Assembly (NCBI RefSeq): GCF_001514215.1
Contig: NZ_KQ948852.1
Location: forward strand, 253,254-317,253
From: Streptomyces bungoensis
Lineage (GTDB): Bacteria; Actinomycetota; Actinomycetes; Streptomycetales; Streptomycetaceae
Reading direction: 5' to 3'
Length of the DNA stretch: 64,000 bases
Below, in pieces: positions 42,788-51,497 of this stretch; within the stretch, counting starts at the first letter, position 1, and each line of letters opens with the position of its first letter. Made by a program: the position numbers and the translations under genes. The notes below the pieces were generated by a model. The model worked only from the letters and a program-made list of their open reading frames with translations. It searched no databases and was not told where the DNA came from.

Positions 42788-42912
42788 GCGCTGCTCAACT
42801 GCGCGGACGCCCGGGAGTCACGCACGACGGCCGGGAAACCCGTGGCCGCGGGGATCACCGGACGGCTATGGTCCGGGCTCCGGCCGGTCGAACACGAGCA
42901 GGAGCGAGCGCG

Positions 42913-43263
42913 ATGACCAGGTCCCGCCCCACCACCCTCTGGCGCCCCACCGGCCCCGGGGAGCTGGAGCTGGTGCGCGAGCTGGACTGGCGGGCGTGGC
43001 CGCCGCGGCTGCCGGAGCAGCCGATCTTCCATCCGGTGCTCAACGAGGACTACGCGATCAGGATCGCCCGGGACTGGAACGTCAGGCACGACGGCGCCGG
43101 GTTCGTGACGCGGTTCGAGGTCGACGCGGACTTCGCCCGCCGGTATCCCGTCCGGCAGGCCGGCGGCGAGACGATCCTGGAGCTGTGGGTCCCGGCGGAG
43201 GAACTGCCGGAGTTCAACGCGCACCTCGTCGGGCGGATCGAGGTCGTGCACGAGTTCCGGTGA
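42913..43263 (+). CDS. Hypothetical protein (family labelled ADP-ribosylation/crystallin J1)
   Basis: A 116-residue protein conserved in streptomycetes: LWRPTGPGELELVRELDWRA, LPEQPIFHPVLNEDYA, FVTRFEVDADF and a C-terminal ELPEFNAHLVGRIEVVHEF. Databases often label it ADP-ribosylation/crystallin J1, but the catalytic pattern of ADP-ribosylglycohydrolases is not visible. The compact beta-rich pattern suggests an enzyme partner or toxin-like domain only weakly. ATG 42913. Confidence 0.75.
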   Translation: MTRSRPTTLWRPTGPGELELVRELDWRAWPPRLPEQPIFHPVLNEDYAIRIARDWNVRHDGAGFVTRFEVDADFARRYPVRQAGGETILELWVPAEELPEFNAHLVGRIEVVHEFR

Positions 43264-43401
43264 GGCACGCGCCGGCCGGGCGGAACGGCCGAGGCGCAGC
43301 CCGCCAGGGCCGCCGGCGCCGATGCCCCCACCCGGTCCGGACGGCGGACGCGCGGTCTTCGCTGCCGGAACGATTCCGTGGACTGCCGGCCCGCGCCGCG
43401 C

Positions 43402-44355
43402 TCAGACCTTCGCCACGGTCGCGTCCGGCTCGCGGGCCAGCGCGGCCGCCGCGGCGCCGACGAGGCCCGCGTCCGTGCCCATCCGGGCGGGCGCGACCGT
43501 CAGCCGCCGGACGAAGGAGAGGGTCGCGTAGTCGGCGAGGGCCTCACGCAGGGGCGTGAAGAGGATGTCGCCGGCCTTGCCGACGCCCCCGCCGATCACC
43601 GCGATGTCGATCTCCACCAGGGTCGCGGTGGCCGCGATGCCGGCCGCCAGGGCCCGCGCGGCCCGCTCGAAGGAGGCCAGGGCCGCCGGGTCGCCCTCCC
43701 GGGCGGCGGCGGCCACCGCCGCGGCGGAGGTGTCGCCGTCGGGCCCCGGCCGCCAGCCCTGCTCCAGGGCGCGGCGGGCGATGTTCGGCCCGCTGGCGAG
43801 GCGCTCCACACAGCCGCGCGAGCCGCACGGGCACGGGTCGCCGTCGAGGTCGACGCTGATGTGCCCGATGTGGCCGGCGTTGCCCGTCGGCCCGGGGTGC
43901 ACCTGCCCGTTCAGCACCAGGCCGCCGCCGACGCCCGTCGAGACCACCATGCACAGCGCGTTGTCGTGGCCGCGGGCGGCGCCCTGCCAGTGCTCGGCCG
44001 CGGTGATCGCCACGCCGTCGCCGATCAGTTCGACCGGCAGGCCCCCGGTGGCCGCGCGCACCCGCTCGACCAGCGGGAAGTCCCGCCAGCCGGGGACGTT
44101 CACGGGGCTGACGGTGCCCGCGGAGGCGTCCACCGGGCCCGCGCTGCCGATGCCGATCGAACGGGCGCGTCCCCACAGGGGGGACCCGGCGAGGTCGCCG
44201 AGCACCCCCTCGACGGCCCGCATGACCGTTTCGCCATCCTGCTGGGCGGGCGTCGGGCGCTGGGCGCGGGCCTGGATCCGTCCGTCACCGTCCACCAGTG
44301 CTCCGGCGATCTTGGTACCGCCGATGTCCAGGGCCGCCACGAGGTCGGTGCGCAT
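43402..44355 (-). CDS. ROK family sugar kinase
   Basis: A 317-residue kinase without helix-turn-helix, so an enzyme rather than a regulator. ATP motif ALDIGGTKIAGAL at the N-terminus, sugar motif GDGVAITAAEH (aspartate base), zinc motif GHISVDLDGDPCPCGSRGC in the middle. Members phosphorylate glucose, N-acetylglucosamine or other hexoses. GGGGAGAA supports ATG 44355. Divergent LacI regulator and the operator between them imply that the sugar induces both. Confidence 0.87.
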   Translation of the reverse strand: MRTDLVAALDIGGTKIAGALVDGDGRIQARAQRPTPAQQDGETVMRAVEGVLGDLAGSPLWGRARSIGIGSAGPVDASAGTVSPVNVPGWRDFPLVERVRAATGGLPVELIGDGVAITAAEHWQGAARGHDNALCMVVSTGVGGGLVLNGQVHPGPTGNAGHIGHISVDLDGDPCPCGSRGCVERLASGPNIARRALEQGWRPGPDGDTSAAAVAAAAREGDPAALASFERAARALAAGIAATATLVEIDIAVIGGGVGKAGDILFTPLREALADYATLSFVRRLTVAPARMGTDAGLVGAAAAALAREPDATVAKV

Positions 44356-44461
44356 CAGAGTCAGTTCTCCCCGTCGAAAGCTCGAAAACCAAAGAGAGGC
44401 AGACCGGTCAGGCGGTGGGGGCGCGTGCCGGGGACAGCGGTGGACAGTCTCTCGTGCATCT

Positions 44462-44473
44462 GACAACGTTGTC
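44462..44473. promoter_or_regulatory. LacI-type operator GACAACGTTGTC
   Basis: A perfect 12-bp palindrome, extended to TGACAACGTTGTCCA, in the gap between the ROK kinase (start 44355) and the LacI gene. The AACGTT core is the standard centre of LacI-family operators in actinomycetes. Confidence 0.75.
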
Positions 44474-44565
44474 CAGGCTCTATGCTCGACGCCACATCCT
44501 CATACAAGCGATGGATCGCCGCATCCCCCGTGGACGGCACGGACGACAGGACAGGACACCGCATC

Positions 44566-45627
44566 GTGCCCGAGACCACCCGCCGCGCAGATCGCCCCGC
44601 TGACCGCCTCCCGGGGGCTCGGTACGGCAACCGGCCGACGATGAAGGACGTGGCGGCGCGTGCCGGGGTCGGCCTGAAGACGGTGTCGCGGGTGGTCAAC
44701 GGCGAGCCGGGGGTCACCCCGGACACCGAGCGCCGGGTCCAGGAGGCGATCGACGCGCTCGGCTTCCGCCGCAACGACAGCGCGCGGGTGCTGCGCAAGG
44801 GCCGTACGGCGAGCATCGGGCTGGTCCTGGAGGATCTCGCGGACCCGTTCTACGGCCCCCTCAGCCGCGCGGTCGAGGAGGTGGCCCGCGCGCACGGCGC
44901 CCTGCTGATCAACGGTTCCAGCGCCGAGGATCCCGACCGTGAGCAGGAACTGGCGCTGGCGCTGTGCGCGCGCCGCGTGGACGGGCTGGTGGTGATCCCG
45001 GCCGGGGACGACCACCGGTACCTGGAACCGGAGATCAGGGCGGGCGTGGCCACGGTGTTCGTGGACCGTCCGGCCGGTCGGATCGACGCCGACGTGGTCC
45101 TCTCCGACAACTTCGGCGGCGCCCGCGACGGGGTCGCCCACCTGATCGCGCACGGCCACCGCCGGATCGGGTTCATCGGCGACATGCCCGGCATCCACAC
45201 CGCGGCCGAGCGGCTGCGCGGTTACCGGGCGGCCATGGAGGACGCCGGGATACCGGTGGAGGACGCGTGGACGTCCCTCGGCGCGACCGATCCGGAGCGG
45301 GTGCGCCGGGCGGCCGAGGAGATGCTGTCGGGCTCCTCCCCCGTCACCGCCGTCTTCACGGGCAACAACCGGGTGACGGTCACCGTGATCCGCGTGCTCG
45401 CCGAACAGGCACGTCCGGTCGCGCTCGTCGGCTTCGACGACTTCGAGCTGGCCGACCTGCTCCAGCCGGGCATCACGGTCGTCGCCCAGGACGCGGCCGC
45501 CCTCGGCCGCACGGCCGCCGAGCGCCTCTTCCGCCAGCTGGACGGCACCCTCGTCGCACCGGAGCGCATCGAACTGCCGGCCCGCCTGATCACCCGCGGC
45601 TCCGGGGAGCTGCCGCCGGCGGCCTGA
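44566..45627 (+). CDS. LacI family transcriptional regulator
   Basis: A 353-residue repressor. The helix-turn-helix MKDVAARAGVGLKTVSRVVN begins at 44641, preceded in my choice by a 25-residue arm starting at GTG 44566; no start is well supported and 44641 is possible. The hinge GVTPDTERRVQEAIDALGF and periplasmic-binding-protein-like core follow, with LVGFDDFELADLL. It regulates itself and the divergent ROK kinase through the palindrome at 44462. Confidence 0.86.
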   Translation: MPETTRRADRPADRLPGARYGNRPTMKDVAARAGVGLKTVSRVVNGEPGVTPDTERRVQEAIDALGFRRNDSARVLRKGRTASIGLVLEDLADPFYGPLSRAVEEVARAHGALLINGSSAEDPDREQELALALCARRVDGLVVIPAGDDHRYLEPEIRAGVATVFVDRPAGRIDADVVLSDNFGGARDGVAHLIAHGHRRIGFIGDMPGIHTAAERLRGYRAAMEDAGIPVEDAWTSLGATDPERVRRAAEEMLSGSSPVTAVFTGNNRVTVTVIRVLAEQARPVALVGFDDFELADLLQPGITVVAQDAAALGRTAAERLFRQLDGTLVAPERIELPARLITRGSGELPPAA

Positions 45628-45929
45628 GACGGCGGTACGGCGGCCTCGGGGGCCGGAGGGCGTCCCGCGTCCCGCCCTTCCCCGATCCGGCGCCCGGTGC
45701 TCACCGGGGCCACCGCCCGCCGTCCGGCGATCCCGCGGCGCGGGGCGCGCCGCCGAAGACCCGGCCCCGCCGGCCCCGCCCCCGGCGAAACCCGGCAGCG
45801 GACGGCCGGCCACCGCGCGGCGGCGCCGCGCCCCGGTCGCCGGCACCTCGGACAGGCCCGCGGCCGCCGGGCCGGCTCCAGGCGCGAGCCGTACGCCGCT
45901 GACGGCGGTCAACCCCCCGCCGGCGAAGG
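45628..45929. other. Convergent intergenic region, no gene seen
   Basis: Some 300 GC-rich bases between two convergent genes. Several short GC stems are possible, but none stands out as the terminator. Open frames here are GC artefacts without conserved motifs. Confidence 0.35.
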
Positions 45930-47228
45930 CTACTTGGCGGACGCCGTCAGGTCACCGCGGCGCGGTGCCGCGAGGGACCGCAGGTCGGCCCGGGTCAGGC
46001 CGGTGAGGCGGGCCACCTCGGCGATGTCGAGGGCGCCGCAGTCCAGGCCGCGCAGCAGGTAGCCGCTGAGGGCCTTGGCGGTGGCGGGCTCGTCCATCAC
46101 GTCGCCGCCGAGACGGCCCACGTAGCGAGCGAGGCGGGCCGCGGCCTGCTCGAAGCCCTCCCGGTAGAAGGCGAACACGGCGGCGTACCGGGTCGGGAGG
46201 TGGCCGGGGTGCATGTCCCAGCCCTGGTAGTAGGCGCGGGCGAGCGCACGGCGGGTGAGGCCGTAGTGCAGGCGCCAGGCGTCGTGGACCTTCTCGGCCG
46301 GGCCGACGGGCAGGACGTTGGTGGAGCCGTCCGAGACGCGGACGCCGGTGCCCGCCGCCGCGACCTGCATGACCGCCTTGGCGTGGTCGGCCGCCGGGTG
46401 GTCGCTGGCCTGGTGGGCGGCGGAGACGCCGAGGCAGGCGCTGTAGTCGAAGGTGCCGTAGTGCAGCCCGGTGGCGCGGCCCCCGGCGGCCTGGATCATG
46501 CGGGCGACGGTGGCGGTGCCGTCGGTGGCCAGGATGGCCTGGCTGGTCTCGATCTGGATCTCGAAGCCGAGCCGGCCCGCCTCCAGGCCGTGCGCCTTCT
46601 CGAAGGCCTCCAGGAGCCGGGCGAAGGCGCTCACCTGCTCGGCGTACGTCACCTTCGGCAGGGTCAGCACCAGCCCCTCGGGCAGGCCGCCGGCCTCCAT
46701 CAGGCCGGTGAGGAAGACGTCGAGGGTGCGGATGCCCCGGTCGCGGACGGCGGCCTCCATGCACTTCATGCGGATGCCCATGTACGGTGCCGCGGTGCCG
46801 TCGCGGTACGCCTCGGCGATCAGCCGGGCGGCGCGGGCGGCCGTCTCGTCCTCCTCGGCGTCGGGGCGGGGGCCGTACCCGTCCTCGAAGTCGACGCGCA
46901 GGTCCTCCACGGGCTCGCGCTCCAGCTTGGCGCGGACGCGGGAGTACACCGGCTCGGCCAGCTCCGGGCCGAGGCCGAGGACGGCGGCGAAGGAGGCCGC
47001 GTCGGGGGCGTGGGCGTCGAGGGCGGCCAGGGCCCGGTCGCCCCAGGACCGGACGGTGTCCGCGTCGAAGGCGTCACCGGGGACGTACACGGTGTGGACG
47101 GGCTGGCGGGTGCCGGGGTCACCCGGGTAGCGGCGCTCCAGCTCCGCGTCGACCGGTGCGAGGGAGGCGCTGATCTCCTCGCCGACCGCACCCGCGAGGC
47201 TCGTGGCCACCTTCTCCTGCTGACCCAT
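45930..47228 (-). CDS. DUF6986 family HpcH/HpaI-type aldolase or citrate-lyase-like protein
   Basis: A 432-residue TIM-barrel protein of the citrate-lyase beta/malate-synthase-like superfamily. Visible: VDFEDGYGPRPDAEEDE (metal-binding acidic segment), LPKVTYAEQVSAFARLLEAF and IQIETSQAIL with the conserved Glu. It is distant from HpcH. In streptomycetes relatives sit near purine/allantoin breakdown genes. GGAGGGTGTGGG supports ATG 47228. The IclR-like operator upstream fits AllR-type control. Confidence 0.8.
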   Translation of the reverse strand: MGQQEKVATSLAGAVGEEISASLAPVDAELERRYPGDPGTRQPVHTVYVPGDAFDADTVRSWGDRALAALDAHAPDAASFAAVLGLGPELAEPVYSRVRAKLEREPVEDLRVDFEDGYGPRPDAEEDETAARAARLIAEAYRDGTAAPYMGIRMKCMEAAVRDRGIRTLDVFLTGLMEAGGLPEGLVLTLPKVTYAEQVSAFARLLEAFEKAHGLEAGRLGFEIQIETSQAILATDGTATVARMIQAAGGRATGLHYGTFDYSACLGVSAAHQASDHPAADHAKAVMQVAAAGTGVRVSDGSTNVLPVGPAEKVHDAWRLHYGLTRRALARAYYQGWDMHPGHLPTRYAAVFAFYREGFEQAAARLARYVGRLGGDVMDEPATAKALSGYLLRGLDCGALDIAEVARLTGLTRADLRSLAAPRRGDLTASAK

Positions 47229-47243
47229 CCCACACCCTCCATT

Positions 47244-47272
47244 TTCCGCTCTACGGAATCAACAATCCGTAG
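47244..47272. promoter_or_regulatory. IclR-type operator upstream of DUF6986 gene
   Basis: TTCCG-CTCTA-CGGAA (47244-47258) is a perfect 5-5-5 inverted repeat, the form of IclR-family operators. A second symmetric pair, CTACGGA and TCCGTAG (47251-47257 and 47266-47272), overlaps it. They begin 15 bases upstream of the start codon. Confidence 0.6.
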
Positions 47273-47356
47273 AATGAAGTTATCCGGCGTGATTCCCCGT
47301 GGTCAACACCCGTCCGCCCCCGGGCGGACACCGCCGGGCCGTCTTCAGGATGCACC

Positions 47357-47391
47357 GAGGCCCCGGCGACCGCTGCGGTCGCCGGGGCCTC
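47357..47391 (-). terminator. Perfect 15-bp stem-loop after the electron transfer flavoprotein genes
   Basis: GAGGCCCCGGCGACC (47357-47371) and GGTCGCCGGGGCCTC (47377-47391) pair completely around a five-base loop, 19 bases beyond the etfA stop codon. Very likely the operon terminator. Confidence 0.85.
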
Positions 47392-47410
47392 GTACGGCGC
47401 CGGGTGAGGC

Positions 47411-48373
47411 TCAGCCCTTGCGGGTCTTGATCTCCTCGGTCAGCTGCGGGACGACGTCGAAGAGGTCGCCGACCACGCCGTAGTCGACCAGGTCGAAGAT
47501 CGGGGCCTCGGCGTCCTTGTTGACGGCCACGATGGTCTTCGAGGTCTGCATGCCGGCGCGGTGCTGGATCGCGCCGGAGATGCCGTTGGCGATGTACAGC
47601 TGCGGCGAGACCGACTTGCCGGTCTGGCCGACCTGGTTGGTGTGCGGGTACCAGCCGGCGTCGACGGCGGCACGCGAGGCACCGACGGCCGCGCCGAGGG
47701 AGTCGGCGAGCGCCTCGATGATCGAGAAGTTCTCCGCGCCGTTGACGCCACGGCCGCCGGAGACCACGATCGCGGCCTCGGTCAGCTCCGGGCGGCCGGT
47801 GGACTCGCGCGGCGTACGGCCGGTGATCTTCGTGCCGGTGGCCTGGGCGGAGAAGGACACGTCCAGGGCCTCGACGCTGCCCGCGGCCGGGGCGGCCTCG
47901 ACGGCGGCCGAGTTCGGCTTGACCGTGATGACCGGGGTGCCCTTGCTGACGCGGGACTTGGTGGTGAAGGACGCGGCGAACACCGACTGGGTGGCCACCG
48001 GGCCCTCGTCGCCGGCCTCGAGGTCGACGGCGTCGGTGATGATGCCGGAGCCGATGCGCAGCGCCAGGCGGGCGGCGATCTCCTTGCCCTCGGCGGAGGA
48101 CGGGACCAGCACGGCGGCCGGGGAGACGGCCTCGACGGCGGCCTGCAGGGCGTCGACCTTCGGCACGACCAGGTACTCGGCGTACTCGGACGCCTCGTGG
48201 GTGAGGACCTTCACCGCGCCGTGCTCGGCGAGGGTGGCGGCGGTGTCGGCGGCGCCGTTGCCGAGCGCGACGGCGACCGGCTCGCCGATGCGGCGGGCCA
48301 GGGTCAGCAGCTCCAGCGTGGGCTTGCGGACGGCACCGTCCACGTGGTCGACGTAGACGAGAACTTCAGCCAT
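47411..48373 (-). CDS. etfA: Electron transfer flavoprotein alpha subunit
   Basis: A 320-residue ETF alpha subunit (FixB). The C-terminal FAD-binding domain shows [40 protein letters not shown] and [33 protein letters not shown] (cited in parts). It carries electrons from acyl-CoA and other dehydrogenases to ETF-quinone oxidoreductase. It lies 55 bases after etfB in the same operon; a strong terminator follows. Confidence 0.96.
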   Translation of the reverse strand: MAEVLVYVDHVDGAVRKPTLELLTLARRIGEPVAVALGNGAADTAATLAEHGAVKVLTHEASEYAEYLVVPKVDALQAAVEAVSPAAVLVPSSAEGKEIAARLALRIGSGIITDAVDLEAGDEGPVATQSVFAASFTTKSRVSKGTPVITVKPNSAAVEAAPAAGSVEALDVSFSAQATGTKITGRTPRESTGRPELTEAAIVVSGGRGVNGAENFSIIEALADSLGAAVGASRAAVDAGWYPHTNQVGQTGKSVSPQLYIANGISGAIQHRAGMQTSKTIVAVNKDAEAPIFDLVDYGVVGDLFDVVPQLTEEIKTRKG

Positions 48374-48428
48374 GGGATTGCTCTCCTGCGGAATGCGAAG
48401 GCTTAAGGGGCGGTAAGGGTGTCGGGCC

Positions 48429-49214
48429 TCAGATGAACTTCTGGCCCGCGAGGAACTCAGCGAGCTGCTTGCCGCCCTCGCCCTCGTCCTTGACGATCGT
48501 GCCGGCCGTGCGGGCCGGGCGCTGGTTCGCGGCCTCGACCTTGGTCCAGGCGCCGTCCAGGCCGACCTCCTCGGCCTCGATGTCCAGGTCGGACAGGTCC
48601 CAGGACTCCACCGGCTTCTTCTTGGCCGCCATGATGCCCTTGAAGGACGGGTAACGCGCCTCGCCCGACTGGTCGGTGACGGAGACGACGGCCGGGAGCT
48701 GCGCCTCGAGCTGCTCGCTGGCGGCGTCGCCGTCGCGGCGGCCCTTCACCGTGCCGTCCTCGACGGAGACCTCGGACAGCAGGGTGACCTGCGGGACGCC
48801 CAGGCGCTCGGCGACCAGCGCCGGAACGACGCCCATGGTTCCGTCGGTGGAGGCCATGCCCGAGACGACCAGGTCGTAGCCGGCCTTCTCGATCGCCTTG
48901 GCCAGCACCAGGGAGGTGCCGATGGCGTCGGTGCCGTGCAGGTCGTCGTCCTCGACGTGGATGGCCTTGTCGGCACCCATCGACAGGGCCTTGCGCAGCG
49001 CGTCCTTGGCGTCCTCGGGGCCGATGGTCAGCACGGTGACCTCGGCGTCGTCCGCGTTCTCGGCGATCTGCAGGGCCTGCTCGACCGCGTACTCGTCCAG
49101 CTCGGAGAGCAGACCGTCCACGTCGTCGCGGTCGACGGTCAGGTCATCGGCGAAGTGCCGGTCGCCAGTGGCGTCGGGCACGTACTTCACGGTGACAACG
49201 ATCCTCAAGCTCAC
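48429..49214 (-). CDS. etfB: Electron transfer flavoprotein beta subunit
   Basis: A 261-residue ETF beta subunit (FixA), partner of EtfA in a heterodimer with FAD and AMP. N-terminus RIVVTVKYVPDATGDR, DEYAVEQALQIAE, then VSGMASTDGTMGVVPALVAERLG and the signature region VTDQSGEARYPSFKGIMAAKKKP. GAGAGCCGGCGTG precedes the start. A TetR-type palindrome lies in the promoter region at about 49323-49334. Confidence 0.96.
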   Translation of the reverse strand: MSLRIVVTVKYVPDATGDRHFADDLTVDRDDVDGLLSELDEYAVEQALQIAENADDAEVTVLTIGPEDAKDALRKALSMGADKAIHVEDDDLHGTDAIGTSLVLAKAIEKAGYDLVVSGMASTDGTMGVVPALVAERLGVPQVTLLSEVSVEDGTVKGRRDGDAASEQLEAQLPAVVSVTDQSGEARYPSFKGIMAAKKKPVESWDLSDLDIEAEEVGLDGAWTKVEAANQRPARTAGTIVKDEGEGGKQLAEFLAGQKFI

Positions 49215-49318
49215 GCCGGCTCTCCTACTGCATCGTCATTTCCTGGCTGCCTCTTGGAGGCAGCATAGGCGCCTCAAGCGGCCGATTCCGGTCGGGGCGT
49301 CCGCGCGCTCCGAACGAA

Positions 49319-49334
49319 ATATTACTCGTCAGTA
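49319..49334. promoter_or_regulatory. Palindrome TACT-CGTC-AGTA overlapping the etf promoter
   Basis: TACT (49323-49326) and AGTA (49331-49334) flank CGTC. On the minus strand TAATAT (49324-49319) follows directly and fits a -10 box for etfB. The shape matches operators of TetR regulators that control acyl-CoA oxidation in actinobacteria; the binder is unknown. Confidence 0.45.
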
Positions 49335-49432
49335 CACCCAGTTCCTGCCCGCTAAGCAAGCGCTTTGAACTGTGACCTTCGCAACGCAGCGTAACCGGAA
49401 CTCGACGTCCGCGCAGGGCGGGAAAGGCGTGA

Positions 49433-49942
49433 TCAATCCCGCAGGGCGGTGAAGCTGCCCTGGTGGTAGAGCAGGGGACGGCCGGTGCCCGTGGGGTCGC
49501 CGAGGACCACCTCGGCGAGCACGATCCGGTGATCACCGGCCGGGACCCGCCCGACGATCCGGCAGACCAGCCAGGCCAGCACGCCGTCCAGGACGGGGAC
49601 ACCCTCCGGGCCCGGCGACCAGGCCGTGGGCGCGCCGAAGCGGTCGGCGCCGCTGCGGGCGAAGGTCGCGGCCAGGTCGCCCTGGTGCTCGCCGAGTATG
49701 TGGACGCCGACGTACTCGGCCTCGGCCACGACCGGCCAGCTGGAGGCCCCCGTGCCGATCCCGAAGGAGACCATCGGGGGGTCGGCGGAGACGGAGGTGA
49801 GGGAGGTGGCGGTGAAGCCCACCGGGCCCCGGTCGCCGCTCGCGGTGATGACCGCGACGCCGGCGGCGTGCCGGCGGAAGGTGGAGCGGAGCAGGTCGGG
49901 CGAGGCGAGCTGGAAGGTGCCGGGGGCGGCGGAGACCGTCAT
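49433..49942 (-). CDS. Flavin reductase family protein
   Basis: A 169-residue FMN-binding split-barrel reductase. FRRHAAGVAVITA, VGFTATSLTSVSADPPMVSFGI and GDHRIVLAEVV are the characteristic strands and FMN-binding turn. Such enzymes supply reduced flavin to two-component monooxygenases such as alkanesulfonate or nitrilotriacetate types. AAGGACAACTCC precedes ATG 49942. A small leader gene ends 48 bases upstream. Confidence 0.87.
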   Translation of the reverse strand: MTVSAAPGTFQLASPDLLRSTFRRHAAGVAVITASGDRGPVGFTATSLTSVSADPPMVSFGIGTGASSWPVVAEAEYVGVHILGEHQGDLAATFARSGADRFGAPTAWSPGPEGVPVLDGVLAWLVCRIVGRVPAGDHRIVLAEVVLGDPTGTGRPLLYHQGSFTALRD

Positions 49943-49989
49943 GGAGTTGTCCTTCTTCTTCGGGCCGTGAGGAGCGGGTTCGTGACGGC

Positions 49990-50073
49990 TCAACAGCCCG
50001 GACAGCGCGCGCTCGCGGTGCGGGACGCACCGAAGTGGGCCCGCCCGGAAGGAAGAAGGGGTTCCGTAGGCAT
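49990..50073 (-). CDS. Putative cysteine-containing leader peptide
   Basis: A 27-residue frame on the same strand as the flavin reductase, MPTEPLLPSG then RAHFGASRTASARCPGC. The end resembles the streptomycete leader pattern RxHVDLxRxxSAxC: histidine, arginine six positions on, Ser-Ala, and cysteine at the equivalent place, plus a terminal Cys. TTGACG (50104-50109) starts 36 bases before the ATG, so transcription would begin at the start codon and the mRNA be leaderless, as reported for cysteine-responsive leaders in mycobacteria. Function would be translational control of the reductase. This is a short, unproven gene. Confidence 0.55.
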   Translation of the reverse strand: MPTEPLLPSGRAHFGASRTASARCPGC

Positions 50074-50144
50074 ATGGTCAGGCTGACGACATCCGGCGGG
50101 CGCCGTCAAGTTCGTCCCGCGATCCGGGAGATACGTCACGCCGC

Positions 50145-50504
50145 TCACAGGGCCTCCCCCAGTGCGGCGATGACGTCGGCCTTGCGCGGCTGTCCGGCGG
50201 CGCGCCGCACCACCCGGCCGTCCGCGTCGAGGACCAGCACGGTGGGCGTCCTGAGGACGCCGAGTTCGCGGACGAGGTCCAGGCGGGCCTCCGCGTCGAT
50301 CTCGACGTGGGCGACGCCCGGCACCAGGGCGGCCACCTCTTTGAGCACGCGCCGGGTGGCCCGGCAGGGTGCGCAGAAGGCGCTGGAGAACTGCACGAGC
50401 GTGGCGCGCTCGCCCAGTTCGCCGCCCAGCCGGCCGGCGTCCAGCCGCTCGCCGTCGTCCCGCCCGCGCACCCGCACGCTCCTCACCACCAGTCCGGTCG
50501 TCAT
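50145..50504 (-). CDS. Thioredoxin family protein
   Basis: A 119-residue thioredoxin-fold protein with the active-site CAPC in FSSAFCAPCRATRRVL (about 43-46), where standard thioredoxin has CGPC. The cis-proline loop TPTVLVLDADGRVVRRAAG is present. It is likely cytoplasmic, as there is no signal peptide. The gene sits upstream of the leader/flavin reductase unit, same strand, perhaps part of one thiol-redox set (inference). Confidence 0.87.
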   Translation of the reverse strand: MTTGLVVRSVRVRGRDDGERLDAGRLGGELGERATLVQFSSAFCAPCRATRRVLKEVAALVPGVAHVEIDAEARLDLVRELGVLRTPTVLVLDADGRVVRRAAGQPRKADVIAALGEAL

Positions 50505-50743
50505 CCGCCCCAGCGTTCACGAGACTGCAAAGATTCCCGCCGCCCGCATGAGTCTCCGTCGCGGAACGCTTGACTCGTGAGGGAATCCGACGTGACGAGG
50601 ATCTCGCCGCCACGGGGCACCAGGACTGGCTACCCGTCCGTTCTTCGGGCACGATCTGCGAGACGCCGTAACCTACGGCTGCGTAACTTTCCCCGCCGGG
50701 AGCCCGCCTTTCCCGAGCAGAGCAGAAAGGGCTCACCCCGCCC

Positions 50744-51472
50744 ATGGCAGAGCTGGTCTACCGTCCCGTCATCGGTCTCGCCAGGACGCTCTTCAAGGCA
50801 TGGGACCTGAAGATCGACTGCCAGGGGTCGGAGAACATTCCGCGTTCGGGCGGCGCGGTCCTGGTGAGCAATCACATCAGCTACCTGGACTTCATCTTCA
50901 ACGGCCTGGCGGCGCTGCCGCAGAAGCGCCTGGTGCGCTTCATGGCGAAGGAGTCCGTCTTCCGGCACAAGGTGTCGGGGCCGCTGATGCGCGGGATGAA
51001 GCACATCCCGGTGGACCGCGGGCAGGGCGAGGCCGCCTACGAGCACGCGCTGGACTCGCTGCGCTCCGGGGAGGTCGTCGGGGTGTTCCCGGAGGCCACG
51101 ATCTCGCAGTCGTTCACGCTCAAGAGCTTCAAGTCGGGCGCGGCGCGCCTGGCCCAGGAGGCGGGCGTGCCGCTGGTCCCGATGGCGCTGTGGGGCACCC
51201 AGCGGCTGTGGACCAAGGGCCACCCGCGCAACTTCGGCCGCAGCCACACTCCCGTCACCATCCGGGTCGGCGAGCCCGTGGAGGCCCCGCGCGACCAGTA
51301 CGCCGGCGCCATCACCCGCCGCCTGCGCGAGCGCGTCCAGGAACTGCTGGAGGCGGCCCAGCGCGCCTATCCCGCGCGCCCCCGGGGCACGGAGGACACC
51401 TGGTGGATGCCGGCCCACCTCGGGGGTACGGCGCCGACGGTGGAGCAGTTGCGCGCGGCCGAGGCGCTCTGA
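50744..51472 (+). CDS. plsC: 1-acyl-sn-glycerol-3-phosphate acyltransferase
   Basis: A 242-residue PlsC-type acyltransferase making phosphatidic acid from lysophosphatidic acid at the membrane. Block I NHISYLDFI (HxxxxD), block III FPEATISQ (usually FPEGTRS) and a block IV-like VPLVPMALWG are seen. CAGAAAGGGCTCACCCC precedes ATG 50744. The C-terminal ~30 residues, ending in a Trp-rich TEDTWWMPAHLGG, are shared by streptomycete homologues. Confidence 0.9.
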   Translation: MAELVYRPVIGLARTLFKAWDLKIDCQGSENIPRSGGAVLVSNHISYLDFIFNGLAALPQKRLVRFMAKESVFRHKVSGPLMRGMKHIPVDRGQGEAAYEHALDSLRSGEVVGVFPEATISQSFTLKSFKSGAARLAQEAGVPLVPMALWGTQRLWTKGHPRNFGRSHTPVTIRVGEPVEAPRDQYAGAITRRLRERVQELLEAAQRAYPARPRGTEDTWWMPAHLGGTAPTVEQLRAAEAL

Positions 51473-51497
51473 CACCCGCGGGAGCGCGCACCCGGCC

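Noticed and set aside
45628..45929. Possible extra gene between the LacI and DUF6986 genes
   Set aside because: Frames in both directions have shadow composition and no start with a ribosome site.
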